Part shown: piece after piece, positions 33,418 to 42,303 of the stretch | Position numbering within the stretch: the stretch's first letter is position 1 | Layout of the letters: each line of letters starts with the position of its first letter | Origin: Stackebrandtia albiflava | GTDB lineage: Bacteria > Actinomycetota > Actinomycetes > Mycobacteriales > Micromonosporaceae | DNA: 64,000 nt | Assembly: GCF_007994225.1 (NCBI RefSeq) | Contig: NZ_VLLL01000010.1 | Coordinates: 1 to 64,000, forward strand | Direction of reading: 5' to 3' | The notes under the pieces: generated by a model | Database searches by the model: none | Told to the model about the DNA's origin: nothing | The model's input: only the letters and a program-made list of their open reading frames with translations | Translations under genes and position numbers: made by a program

Positions 33418-35778
33418 ATGGGAAATCGATTGTCGCACCGGCCCGCCGACGCGCTGCATCCGGACCTGCCCGCCGAGCAGCGGTACGTGTCCATGTTGTA
33501 CTCACGGCTCGACGACCTGCGGGAACGCCTGTCCGCGCGGCGTGACACCGCGCGAATGGAGGAGGACGAGACCCCGGGAAGGCTGACTCACCGGGACAAT
33601 CTCACCGCCCTCTACAATCGGCGGCTCCGGCAACTCGACGCCGTGGAGAACGGATTGTGTTTCGGGCGGTTGGACACCGCCGACACACACCGGTACATAG
33701 GCCGTATCGGAATCTTCGACACCGCGCGGGAACCGCTGTTGATCGATTGGCGAGCCGACGCGGCCCGCCCGTTCTACACCGCCACGGCCGCCAGGCCCGG
33801 CGACGTGACGCGGCGCCGCCACATCCGCACCACCGGCCGCCGCGTCACCGAACTCACCGACGAGGTCCTCGACCTGGCCGCACCCCAGGACGGCCGCCGC
33901 ACGATCGCGGGAGAGGCGGCCCTGCTGGCGGCACTGGAATCCGAACGCACCGGCCGGATGCGGGACATCGTCGAGACGATCCAGGGCGAGCAGGACGAGA
34001 TCATCCGTGACGGGCTCGACGGCGTCCTCATCGTCGAGGGTGGCCCCGGCACCGGCAAGACGGCGGTCGCGCTGCACCGGGCCGCCTACCTGCTGTACGA
34101 ACACCGCGCCCGGCTCGCGAGCCGCGGTGTCCTGCTCATCGGCCCCAACCAGACCTTCCTCGACTACATCTCCGAGGTGCTGCCGGGCCTCGCCGAGACC
34201 GACGTCCTGTTGCGGACGGTCGGGACGCTCTACCCGGGTGTGACCGCCGACCGGGCGGAGAACCCCGAGGCGGTGGCGGTCAAGGGGGACGTCCGGATGA
34301 TCGAGGTGATGGCGGCGGCCGTCGCCGACCGACAGCGGCTCCCGGTGGAACCGGTGGAGATGGACACCGAGTACGGCACGCTGTCCCTGGACCGGGAGAC
34401 GTGCGCGGTGGCGAGGGACAAGGCCCGTGCCACCGGACGGCGGCACAACGCGGCCCGCCCGGTCTTCGCGAAGGCGCTCGTCGCCGCGCTCGCCGAACAG
34501 GTCGCCGAGCGGATCGGCACCGACCCGCTCGGCGGCGACAACCTCCTGGACGCCGCCGACGTCGACGAGATCGCCGCGGAACTGGCCGGGGAGTCCGACG
34601 TGCAGGCGGTGCTGGACTGGCTGTGGCCCGTGCTGACGCCGCAGCAGTTGCTGGCGGGACTGCTCGGCGGCGAGGAGCGGTTGAGGACCGCGGCGCCCCA
34701 CCTGTCAGCGGCGCAACGGGAGTCGCTGCGTCGTGAGCCCCACAGTGGATGGACCGTCGCGGACGTCCCGTTGCTGGACGAGGCCGCCGAACTGCTCGGC
34801 CTGCCCGACGACCGGGAACGGCGGGACGCCGATCGCAGGCGCGCCGAGGAACGCGCCGCGTACGCGCAGGGCGTCCTGGACATCGCCATGGGCTCCCGTT
34901 CCATCGACATGGAGGACGAGGACGACCCGGAGATCCTGATGGCCACCGACCTGTTGGACGCCGCGCTGCTCGGTGAGCGGCACACCGACACCGGACATCT
35001 CACGACGGCCGAACGTGCCGCCGCCGACCGCACCTGGACCTTCGGGCACATCGTGGTCGACGAGGCGCAGGAGTTGTCCGCGATGGCCTGGCGCATGCTG
35101 ATGCGCCGCAGCGTCGCCCGCTCGATGACGATCGTCGGCGACCTGGCGCAGTCGGGTTCACCCGCCGGGACCACCTCGTGGCGGAAGGTGCTGGAACCAT
35201 ACGCGGAGGGACGGATCCGGCACCGGCGGCTGACCGTCGGCTACCGCACGCCCGCCGAGATCATGGCCGAGGCGGCGGTGGTGCTGGCCGAGATCGACCC
35301 GGCGTTGCGCGCGCCCGAGGCCGTGCGGTCCACCGGGGTGCCGCCGTGGCGCCGGACGGTGGACGCCGACCGGTTGCCCGCCGAGGTCGCCGGCCTTGCG
35401 ACGGAGGAGGCCGCGCGAGCCGGCCGGGGCTCGGTGGGGGTGATCGCGTCGAGGCGTTTCACGCCGGGGGTCGCCGAGGCGGTGGCGGCGGCCGGCGACG
35501 CCGACCGGGTCACCGTCACCGCGGTGGACGGCGCCAAGGGCCTTGAGTTCGACGCCGTGGTGGTCGTCGACCCGGCGGGCATCGTGGCGGAGTCGGTGCG
35601 GGGTCGCAACGACCTGTACGTGGCACTCACCCGGGCGACCCAGCGGTTGGGCGTCGTCGACGTCGTCTTACCCGCCGAAGCGCGGACCGGTCACCGGGGC
35701 GGGAACGGGTCGCCGGTGACCGGTGGCCGACCGGTCGACAACCGCAGTAACGCGAAACCGCCGGGCGGCACCCGGTAG
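33418..35778 (+). CDS. helR: HelD/HelR-type superfamily 1 helicase-like RNA polymerase recycling ATPase
   Basis: This 786-residue protein begins MGNRLSHRPADALHPDLPAEQ and continues into a coiled N-terminal arm (YVSMLYSRLDDLRERL), as in HelD proteins that insert into RNA polymerase channels. Walker A is EGGPGTGKTAVALHR (about residues 208-220), Walker B IVVDEAQELSAMAW, motif III GDLAQSG and the C-terminal helicase motif VDGAKGLEFDAVVVVDP, followed by YVALTRATQRL. The architecture fits actinobacterial HelR, which dislodges stalled or drug-bound RNA polymerase. An in-frame TAG at 33412 forces the start to 33418 or later. The last 88 bases overlap the convergent GH42 gene. Confidence 0.82.
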   Translation: MGNRLSHRPADALHPDLPAEQRYVSMLYSRLDDLRERLSARRDTARMEEDETPGRLTHRDNLTALYNRRLRQLDAVENGLCFGRLDTADTHRYIGRIGIFDTAREPLLIDWRADAARPFYTATAARPGDVTRRRHIRTTGRRVTELTDEVLDLAAPQDGRRTIAGEAALLAALESERTGRMRDIVETIQGEQDEIIRDGLDGVLIVEGGPGTGKTAVALHRAAYLLYEHRARLASRGVLLIGPNQTFLDYISEVLPGLAETDVLLRTVGTLYPGVTADRAENPEAVAVKGDVRMIEVMAAAVADRQRLPVEPVEMDTEYGTLSLDRETCAVARDKARATGRRHNAARPVFAKALVAALAEQVAERIGTDPLGGDNLLDAADVDEIAAELAGESDVQAVLDWLWPVLTPQQLLAGLLGGEERLRTAAPHLSAAQRESLRREPHSGWTVADVPLLDEAAELLGLPDDRERRDADRRRAEERAAYAQGVLDIAMGSRSIDMEDEDDPEILMATDLLDAALLGERHTDTGHLTTAERAAADRTWTFGHIVVDEAQELSAMAWRMLMRRSVARSMTIVGDLAQSGSPAGTTSWRKVLEPYAEGRIRHRRLTVGYRTPAEIMAEAAVVLAEIDPALRAPEAVRSTGVPPWRRTVDADRLPAEVAGLATEEAARAGRGSVGVIASRRFTPGVAEAVAAAGDADRVTVTAVDGAKGLEFDAVVVVDPAGIVAESVRGRNDLYVALTRATQRLGVVDVVLPAEARTGHRGGNGSPVTGGRPVDNRSNAKPPGGTR

Positions 35779-37712
35779 TCGCCCTCGGCGGTCTTGCCGG
35801 TCACCAGGTCGGTGCCGTATCCGCCGACCTCGGTCGGCTTGTCGCCGTGGTTGATCACGATCCGGTAGGTGTCGTCCTCGGTCTCCCGCACGATCGTCTC
35901 GATGTCCGGGTCCGCTACGGACGGGAGGATCCCCGTCTCCGCCAACAGGTCGGTGAAGTCGCCGTCGTCGAGCTGAGTGGACACGTACCACGCCCTGCCC
36001 GAACCGTACAGATGGCGGGTGATGGCGGGACGGCGGTCGAGCACCCCGCCGCGGTAGCCGCACAGCACCTCGGCGCCGTCGGTGTGGAGGTGCTCGGCCC
36101 ACACCCGGCCGGTCGCGCCGTTCGACAGCCGTACCGCCTCACCCGGGGGCAGCGGATGGGGTTCCTCGCTGTGGACGCCGAGGACGGCGTGCAGCGCGCC
36201 GGGCCATCGACCGGACCGGATGTTGCCGTCGGGGTCGGCGACCCCGCTGAGGTACGTGACGACCGCGTCGCCGCCCTCGGACACCCAGCCGGTCAGGTTG
36301 TCGGCGGCGGCGTCGTCGGTCAGGTACAGCTGTGGCACGACGATCAGGCGGTATCCCGACCAGTCGGCGTCGGGGCGGACGAAGTCGGCGAGGACGTCGT
36401 GCCGCCACAACACCCGGTGGACCTGCCGCACCGCCTCCAGGTAGTCGAGGTGCGGGGTGGGCGCGCCGGGACCGGACAGGGCCCACATCGACGGCTCGTC
36501 CCACACGATGCCCACCGGCGCCCGGACCCCGGCGCCGTCCAGTTCCGCGAGACCCGGCAGCATCTCGCCGAGTCGGCACACCTCGCGGAACACCCGGGTG
36601 TCGCTGCCGGCGTGGGGGAGCATCGCCGAACGCCAGGCGGTGGCTCCGCCGCGAGGCGCCCGCCACTGCGCGAACATGACGCCGCGGGACCCGCGGGCGA
36701 TGTGGGCCATGCTGTGTCGTTCCAGCCGTCCGGGTTCGATGTTGCGTGGTCCCCGCGGTGTGTGGAACAGCCCGGTCGACTGCTCCTTGAGTAGCCACGG
36801 CCCGCCGCCCGCCCACGAGCGGGCGAGGTCGGCGACGAAGGCGGTCTGTTCCTCGGCGCCGCGATCGTAGCGGTCGGGGAAGCTCGCCACCGTGACGACG
36901 TCGACCTCGGCGGACCATCTCCAGTGATCGGCCGGGACGGTCGTGCCGAGTTCGAAGGTGGTCGTGACGGGGACGTCGGGGCTGTACTGGCGCAGGATGG
37001 TCCGCTGTTCGGCGAAGTGGGCCAGCATCTCGTCGGACTGGAATCGCCGGAAGTCCAGCAGTTGCGCGGGGTTGGGCGTGTCGGTGGTCGCCTGCGGCGG
37101 CCGGACCTGCGGCCAGTCCGAGTAGTGCTGGCCCCACACGGAGGTGGACCAGGCGGCGTTCAGTCCGTCGAGGTCGCCGTGCCGTTCCCGCAACCACTCC
37201 TGGAAGGTGCGGGCGACGTGGGGGCAGTGGCAGACCGTCCGATATCCGTTGTGGACTGTCCACATGGTCAGTGCGGGGTGGTGCCGGTAGCGCGCCGCCA
37301 GTTCCCGGGTCAGTCGTGCCGACACCGTGCGGAACGCGGGCGCGGCGACGCAGTGCGCGTCGCGGCTGGCGTGGCCGTACCGGATCCCGTCGGGCCCCAC
37401 CGGAAGCGCGTCGGGGTGCCGCATGCCGAACCAGGGCGGCGGGGAACCGGTGGGGATCGCCAAGATGACGTGGACCCCGTTGTCCACCAGCAGATCGAGC
37501 ACCGTGTCGAGCCAGCCGAAGTCGTACTCGGCCTCGGCCGGTTCCAGGCGTGACCACGCCGACCCGCCGACGGTGACGAGGTTGACACCCGCCTGCCGCA
37601 TGAGCGACATGTCCTCGTGCCACACGTGTTCGGGCCACTGTTCCGGGTGATAGTCGCCCCCGAAGCACAACCCGGCCACCCCGCGTGGCCACCGTGCCGC
37701 TGACTGGTTCAC
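35691..37712 (-). CDS. GH42 beta-galactosidase-like protein lacking the acid/base glutamate
   Basis: This 673-residue protein follows GH42 organisation throughout: GGDYHPEQWPEHVWHEDMSLM, a TIM barrel, and the nucleophile Glu at about residue 310 (WLLKEQSTG). A trimerisation domain and C-terminal beta domain complete it. At the acid/base position, where GH42 enzymes read W-H-x-x-N-E-Y-G, this protein reads MWTVHNGYRT, so residue 156 (codon 37247-37245, GGA) is Gly instead of Glu. A single base change would restore Glu. As read, retaining hydrolysis should be badly impaired. GTG 37712 has a -10 box TAGCAT 7 bases upstream, suggesting a leaderless mRNA. Confidence 0.85.
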   Translation of the reverse strand: MNQSAARWPRGVAGLCFGGDYHPEQWPEHVWHEDMSLMRQAGVNLVTVGGSAWSRLEPAEAEYDFGWLDTVLDLLVDNGVHVILAIPTGSPPPWFGMRHPDALPVGPDGIRYGHASRDAHCVAAPAFRTVSARLTRELAARYRHHPALTMWTVHNGYRTVCHCPHVARTFQEWLRERHGDLDGLNAAWSTSVWGQHYSDWPQVRPPQATTDTPNPAQLLDFRRFQSDEMLAHFAEQRTILRQYSPDVPVTTTFELGTTVPADHWRWSAEVDVVTVASFPDRYDRGAEEQTAFVADLARSWAGGGPWLLKEQSTGLFHTPRGPRNIEPGRLERHSMAHIARGSRGVMFAQWRAPRGGATAWRSAMLPHAGSDTRVFREVCRLGEMLPGLAELDGAGVRAPVGIVWDEPSMWALSGPGAPTPHLDYLEAVRQVHRVLWRHDVLADFVRPDADWSGYRLIVVPQLYLTDDAAADNLTGWVSEGGDAVVTYLSGVADPDGNIRSGRWPGALHAVLGVHSEEPHPLPPGEAVRLSNGATGRVWAEHLHTDGAEVLCGYRGGVLDRRPAITRHLYGSGRAWYVSTQLDDGDFTDLLAETGILPSVADPDIETIVRETEDDTYRIVINHGDKPTEVGGYGTDLVTGKTAEGDYRVPPGGFALLRLSTGRPPVTGDPFPPR

Positions 37713-37761
37713 CGCACGAATGCTAATCGGGGGGCCGGGTGTGCCGCAATGGTGAGATCGG

Positions 37762-38496
37762 CTATTCGGCGTTCCGCCGGGCGGCGAGCCAGGACGCCAG
37801 CAGTCGTGTCACCTCGGCCTTGGCGGTGGTGTGGTCGATGCCGAGGTCCACCAGTGCCCGGGCGCCCGGATTGTCCGGTGCGGAGAGTGTCGCCAGCAGC
37901 AGGTGCTCGGTACCGACGTAGTTGTGCCCCATGCCGAGGGCTTCACGCAGGGTGCGGGTGGAGACGATGTCCAACGCCTCGGGGGACAGCGGCAGTACCT
38001 CGGAGGTGGGTTCGCCGTCCGGGGGCAGCGTCTCGCGGACCGCCCGCACCGCCTGTTCCAGGGTCACGTCTCCGGCGGTCACCACCCTGGTGGCCAACGC
38101 GTCGGCGTCGGCGAGGACGCCCAGCAGCAGGTGCGAGGGTTCCACGGCGGTGTGTCCCGCGTTCGCGGCGGACCGCTGCGCGGTTTCGAGTGCCGTGCGG
38201 GTGCGGTCGGTGAACCTGGTGAACATTGCCGGGTCGAGGGTCTCGGGCCGGTTGGCGACGAAACGTTTCTGGACCGCCTGCTTGGAGACGCCCATGTGTT
38301 GACCGATCTGGGTCCAGGAGGCTCCGGAGCGGCGTGCCCGGTCGACGAAGTGGCCGATGAGGTGGTCGGCCTGTTCGCCGAGCCGGTCGGCCAGCAGTAC
38401 GGCGTCTGACAGGTGTTGGAGGGCGTCGCCGTCGGGTTGGCCCCCGGTCACGTGGTGGATGAGGTCGTCGAGTTTGACGGGAAGTGGTTCGCTCAT
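37762..38496 (-). CDS. Helix-turn-helix protein with Clp N-terminal (double Clp-N) domain
   Basis: This 244-residue protein has an N-terminal DNA-binding segment (SGASWTQIGQHMGVSKQAVQKRFVAN, about residues 58-83) and two Clp-N repeats (about 90-240: TAVEPSHLLLGVLADADALA and NYVGTEHLLLATLSAPDNPGARAL). There is no ATPase module, so it is not a Clp chaperone. It is best read as a transcription regulator whose Clp-N part may sense a protein or peptide, as in other actinobacterial proteins of this type. Two palindromes in its own promoter point to autorepression. Confidence 0.82.
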   Translation of the reverse strand: MSEPLPVKLDDLIHHVTGGQPDGDALQHLSDAVLLADRLGEQADHLIGHFVDRARRSGASWTQIGQHMGVSKQAVQKRFVANRPETLDPAMFTRFTDRTRTALETAQRSAANAGHTAVEPSHLLLGVLADADALATRVVTAGDVTLEQAVRAVRETLPPDGEPTSEVLPLSPEALDIVSTRTLREALGMGHNYVGTEHLLLATLSAPDNPGARALVDLGIDHTTAKAEVTRLLASWLAARRNAE

Positions 38497-38543
38497 GCGT
38501 CAACCATAGGTTGACGGCGCCGATTCGTCAATCGTCGGTTGAC
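38497..38543 (-). promoter_or_regulatory. Promoter and two palindromic operators of the Clp-N/HTH gene
   Basis: On the minus strand TTGACG (38531-38526), a 17-base spacer and TATGGT (38508-38503) form a promoter with the ATG 6 bases after the -10, so the mRNA is probably leaderless. The -10 lies inside the perfect palindrome GTCAACCTATGGTTGAC (38515-38499). The -35 lies inside a second, imperfect copy (38543-38527) whose centre is 28 bp away. Occupancy of both would block polymerase. The second copy also overlaps the BCCT gene stop. Confidence 0.75.
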
Positions 38544-40231
38544 GATGAGTCGTCGGGCCGCCCCTTGATCCGGAAGTGCGGCCGCGCGCCACCCAACCGG
38601 ATCCGGGGGCGCTGCGACGCCCCCAGCGCCTCACCCACCGCCGCCCGCACCGCGTCCGCCAGGCCGTGCGCGCCACGCCAACCCGCCGGACCCGCCCCCG
38701 GATCGGTGCGCAACTGCCGCATCAGCGACCAGCACAACAACAGCATGACCACGACGAACGGCAACGCCACCAGGATCGTGGCCTGCTGCAACGCCTCCAG
38801 GCCGCCCGCCACCAGCAGCACCGCCGCCACCGCGCCGATCAGCACACCCCAGACCACGACGAGCCACCGCCGAGGCTGCAACGCGCCCCCCGACGACAAC
38901 GAACCCAGCACCAGCGACGCCGAGTCGGCACCGGTGACGAAGTACAGGGCGACCAGGACTATGCACACCACCGACGTCACCACATAGGCGGGCAGCGAAT
39001 CGAGCAACCCGAACAGGGCCGCCTCCTCACCCTGTTCGAGGGTCGCGACCAGATCCGCCCGGCCCGTGGACTGAGTGCGGATCGCCGCTCCGCCCATGAC
39101 CGCGAACCACACGGCACTGGCGCCACTGGGGACCAGTAGGACACCCACCACGAACTGACGGATGGTGCGGCCCCGGGAGATCCGCGCGATGAACGTGCCG
39201 ACGAACGGCGCCCACGACAGCCACCACGCCCAGTAGAAGATCGTCCACGTCCCCAGCCAGTCCCCGTCCGAGAACGCCCCCGTCCGCGACGACATCCCGA
39301 TCAGGTTGTTCAGATACCCGCCGACGCTGGCCGGCAACACGTCCAGGATGTACACGGTCGGGCCGAGCAGGAACACGAACACCATGATGAGGACGGCGAG
39401 CACCACGTTCGCGGTGCTGAGCCACTTGATCCCGCGGTGGACGCCGGACACCGCCGACACCACGAAGGCCGCCGTCAACGCGCCGATCAGCACCAACTCC
39501 AGTTGCCGGCTGTCCGGAACCCCGGCCACCAGATTCAACCCGGCGCCCATCTGCAACGCGCCCAGGCCCAGGCTGGTCGCCGAGCCGAAGACGGTCGCGA
39601 ACACCGCCAGCAGGTCGATCGCCCGCGCCAACGCGCCGTTGGCGTGCCGTTCGCCCAGCAACGGCACGAACGCCGCCGACATCCGGTTGCCGAGCCGTTT
39701 CCGGAACGTCGCGTACGCCAGGGCCAGACCTACCACGGCGTAGATCGCCCACGGGTGAAGGGTCCAGTGGAAGAGGGTGTACTCCATGGCCGCCTCCGCG
39801 ACCGCGCCCCGCTGCTCCGGGGACACCCCCGGCGGCGGCTCGGCGAAGTGCGTCAACGGTTCGGCGACACCGTAGAACATCAGCCCGATGCCCATTCCCG
39901 CCGAGAACATCATCGCCGTCCACGCCAGTGTGGAGAACTCCGGTCGTTCGTCGTCCTCGCCCAACCGGATGGCGCCGTACCGGCCGACGGCCATCACGAC
40001 CGCCAGGACGAGGAACAGGTCGGCCGAGACGACGAACAGCCAACTGAAGTTCGCGATCACCCAGTCGAGGGCGGCACCGGCGGCGGTGTTCAACGAATCG
40101 GGAGACACGACGCCCCAGCCCACCACGGCCAGGATCAGTACCACCGACAGGCCGAAGATCACCTTGTCCGGAGACGGTGCGTCCTCGGGGGGACGCGCCG
40201 CCGCGTCCGGTTCGGTCGTCTGCTCGCTCAT
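38528..40231 (-). CDS. BCCT-family betaine/choline/carnitine transporter
   Basis: This 567-residue, 12-helix secondary transporter has the BCCT signature GMGIGLMFYGVAEPLTHFAEPP near helix 3. The Trp-rich segment is TIFYWAWWLSWAPFVGTFIARISRGRT around helix 8. It likely imports a quaternary-ammonium compatible solute with sodium or protons during osmotic stress; the exact substrate cannot be told. The C-terminal tail of about 60 residues is Arg- and Pro-rich, as in osmosensing members. ATG 40231 has GGGGGA upstream. Confidence 0.93.
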   Translation of the reverse strand: MSEQTTEPDAAARPPEDAPSPDKVIFGLSVVLILAVVGWGVVSPDSLNTAAGAALDWVIANFSWLFVVSADLFLVLAVVMAVGRYGAIRLGEDDERPEFSTLAWTAMMFSAGMGIGLMFYGVAEPLTHFAEPPPGVSPEQRGAVAEAAMEYTLFHWTLHPWAIYAVVGLALAYATFRKRLGNRMSAAFVPLLGERHANGALARAIDLLAVFATVFGSATSLGLGALQMGAGLNLVAGVPDSRQLELVLIGALTAAFVVSAVSGVHRGIKWLSTANVVLAVLIMVFVFLLGPTVYILDVLPASVGGYLNNLIGMSSRTGAFSDGDWLGTWTIFYWAWWLSWAPFVGTFIARISRGRTIRQFVVGVLLVPSGASAVWFAVMGGAAIRTQSTGRADLVATLEQGEEAALFGLLDSLPAYVVTSVVCIVLVALYFVTGADSASLVLGSLSSGGALQPRRWLVVVWGVLIGAVAAVLLVAGGLEALQQATILVALPFVVVMLLLCWSLMRQLRTDPGAGPAGWRGAHGLADAVRAAVGEALGASQRPRIRLGGARPHFRIKGRPDDSSSTDD

Positions 40232-40458
40232 CGTCCCCCGCCATCCGGCGCCCACGGCGGGCTGCCGTCGCGCCCACTATGTCCAATCGCGCGACGAACG
40301 GGCAAGCGACGCGCCGGGGCGCGGCGTGGAGGCGGGTTCGTGGATTCGGCGCCGTCCCGGGTTCAGGCGACGAACCCGGGACGGCGGAGGCCCGCCGCCG
40401 GGAGGAATTGGGAACGGGCCGCTTTCGGTCGGTAGCGAAGCCGTGTGGCTCCTGGCTG

Positions 40459-40659
40459 CTACCGGCCGTGGTCGGGGGGACGGGCGACGGCCGCCGTGCC
40501 GGTGGCACGACGGAACGGCCGCACCGTCGCGAACGGGACGAAGCCGTCGCCGTCGCAGTGATGGCAGTCGATCGTCTCGAGGGGGAGGGAGTCCGCCTCA
40601 CCGTCGAGAGGGGTCTTCTTGTGCCCCCGGCACAGGGGACACTGCACGCTGATGCTCAC
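40459..40659 (-). CDS. Small zinc-binding protein with DnaJ-like CxxCxGxG motif
   Basis: This 66-residue protein begins at GTG 40659, overlapping the previous stop as GTGA. It reads MSISVQCPLCRGHKKTP, and later DCHHCDGDGFVPF. The two CxxC pairs, the second as CxxCxGxG, match one zinc module of DnaJ-type cysteine-rich domains. The Arg/Ala-rich tail has no recognisable feature. Function unknown; it is coupled to the gene before it. Confidence 0.6.
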   Translation of the reverse strand: MSISVQCPLCRGHKKTPLDGEADSLPLETIDCHHCDGDGFVPFATVRPFRRATGTAAVARPPDHGR

Positions 40660-40925
40660 CGCTCGACTGCCCGTCCGTCGCAGGTCGCCCCGCGATACGT
40701 GTCCAGGGCACGTCGCTGCATCGCGTCGTACCACTCGGCGGAGCAGTGCAGCCACGTCACACCCCACGACGCGGTCGGGGTACCGGTGATGCCGCTGATG
40801 GTGCACAACATGGACCGGTCTCCGGGACCTTCGGCGTACACCCGGATGGTGTTGGGGGCGGCCGAACTGGCCACCGAGTATGTGCCGGAGGAATCCGAGA
40901 ACCGGCCGTACTCGATCTCACGCAT
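40656..40925 (-). CDS. Hypothetical protein, upstream partner of the small zinc protein
   Basis: This 89-residue protein begins MREIEYGRFSDSSGTYSVASS and contains TISGITGTPTASWGVTWLHCSAEWYDAMQRRALDTYRG. I do not recognise a named family. The sequence looks like a compact soluble domain with conserved Trp and Cys residues. It is translationally coupled to the zinc protein and lies head-to-head with the XRE/DUF397 pair. A longer frame to 41174 includes unlikely N-terminal sequence. Confidence 0.55.
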   Translation of the reverse strand: MREIEYGRFSDSSGTYSVASSAAPNTIRVYAEGPGDRSMLCTISGITGTPTASWGVTWLHCSAEWYDAMQRRALDTYRGATCDGRAVER

Positions 40926-41269
40926 AACCGGAATCGCCGCCTGGGTTGTCGATCGGTGGATGAGGGGGACGGAGGTCGTACCGCGGAACGGGACGTCGGG
41001 GCCGGTTGCGTCATCTGAAAATCCGCACGGCTGAAACCGTGGCAGGCGGCGACCCCGACACCTACGCTGGTGAGACCATCCATGGCAACTCCTATCGTCA
41101 GTGGATGGCAGGGCGGTCGGCCATTTGGGTGGCGGACCGCCCGTCGTCGTCATGTGGACTTCCGCTCCGTCCACGTCCCGACGTTATGTGGCGACTGGCA
41201 CAATGTGAAGCCGATACGACGTTTCCGTTGCGGAAGTGCCGTGACGGAAGTCTTGTGGCGGAAGGCTTC
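40926..41269. other. 344-bp divergent gap upstream of the XRE gene
   Basis: No gene is seen. Just before the XRE ATG three CGGAAG copies occur at 41231, 41245 and 41259, an exact 14-bp period; the third serves as the GGAAGG ribosome-binding site. No clear -35/-10 pair was found. Confidence 0.4.
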
Positions 41270-42082
41270 ATGTCATTCATGCAACCCACTGTGGCGCGAC
41301 GGGCGCTGGGCGCCTCGTTGCGGAAACTTCGCGAGGCGGCCGGATTCACCCGTACCCAGGCGGCACAGGCGATCGGATACAGTCCACAGACGATCCAGCG
41401 GATCGAGGAGGGCACCCAGGCCACACGGGACCATCAGGTCGAACGGCTCGGCAGGCTCTACGGCGCGCCACCGGCCCTGATGAGCGAGATGTACCGGTAC
41501 GCCCTCGACGGGAACCGGCGGGGTTGGTGGCAGGCCCACAAGGAGGGCATCCCCTCCGAGTTCCCGCTGTTCCTGGAGGCCGAGCACGACGCCGAACGCA
41601 TCTGGGTGCTGGAGACCGAGTACGTCCCCGGACTGCTCCAGACCCCCGAGTACCTGATGGCCGTCCAGGCGGCGCAGCCGCCGTTGCCGGCCGGCAAGGC
41701 CGCGGCGGTGCGGGAACTGCGATCCCAACGTCAGGGACTCCTGTTCGGTCGTGAGGAGCTTCCCGAGATCCGTTTCGTCATCGGACGGTCCGCGCTGGAC
41801 TATCTGGACGGTCTCCCGGACGTGCGGAAGGGGCAGGTGGAACGCCTCGTCGAGATGTCGAGGCATCCCGAGATCGACATCCGGGTAATCACGGGACTCC
41901 ACGCGGCGATGGCCGGATCATTCAATATTCTGACCCCGAAGGGAATCCCACAACCGTTCGCCTACGTCGATTCCGTGGACGGGTGTCGCTATATCGAAGA
42001 CCACGCCGTAGTGTCGCTATACGAGCGAACATTTCGTCATGTCCGCTCGTCCGCAATCACACTGGAGGAATACCTGAGATGA
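41270..42082 (+). CDS. XRE-family regulator of the Scr1/DUF5753 type
   Basis: This 270-residue protein has an N-terminal helix-turn-helix (LRKLREAAGFTRTQAAQAIGYSPQTIQRIEEGT, about residues 16-48). The long C-terminal domain contains VLETEYVPGLLQTPEYLMAVQ and LPEIRFVIGRSALDYL, typical of the Scr1-type proteins that pair with DUF397 proteins in actinomycetes. ATG 41270 has GGAAGG 4 bases upstream. It overlaps the DUF397 gene by 4 bases (ATGA). These pairs are reported to affect development and antibiotic production; whether they are toxin-antitoxin systems is unsettled. Confidence 0.88.
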   Translation: MSFMQPTVARRALGASLRKLREAAGFTRTQAAQAIGYSPQTIQRIEEGTQATRDHQVERLGRLYGAPPALMSEMYRYALDGNRRGWWQAHKEGIPSEFPLFLEAEHDAERIWVLETEYVPGLLQTPEYLMAVQAAQPPLPAGKAAAVRELRSQRQGLLFGREELPEIRFVIGRSALDYLDGLPDVRKGQVERLVEMSRHPEIDIRVITGLHAAMAGSFNILTPKGIPQPFAYVDSVDGCRYIEDHAVVSLYERTFRHVRSSAITLEEYLR

Positions 42083-42255
42083 AGCCAGGGAAGTGGCGCA
42101 AGTCCAGTCGTAGTGGTGGTTCCGGTGGCAGCTGTGTCGAGGCTCGCCTCAATGCAGGGGGTCCGGAGGTCCGCGACAGCAAACTCGGTGACGATTCACC
42201 GATCCTGAGCCTCAACCGCTCAGACTTTCTCGCGTTGCTCGACAGCGTGAGGTAA
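42079..42255 (+). CDS. DUF397 protein
   Basis: This 58-residue protein reads MKPGKWRKSSRSGGSGGSCVEARLN, then VRDSKLGDDSPILSLNRSDFLALLDSVR. The W-R-K-S-S-R-S start, CVE and VRDSK are the DUF397 signature. GGAGGA lies 9 bases upstream and the ATG overlaps the XRE stop, so production is coupled to its partner. A strong terminator follows. Confidence 0.9.
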   Translation: MKPGKWRKSSRSGGSGGSCVEARLNAGGPEVRDSKLGDDSPILSLNRSDFLALLDSVR

Positions 42256-42267
42256 CGCCCCGATTGC

Positions 42268-42303
42268 GAAACCGGTCCGCACTGGACGGTGCGGACCGGT
42301 TTC
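42268..42303 (+). terminator. Terminator after the XRE/DUF397 pair
   Basis: A perfect 15-bp stem (42268-42282 with 42289-42303, loop TGGACG) starts 12 bases after the DUF397 stop. The right arm ends in GGTTTC. The rest of the 42304-42505 gap shows nothing else. Confidence 0.82.
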
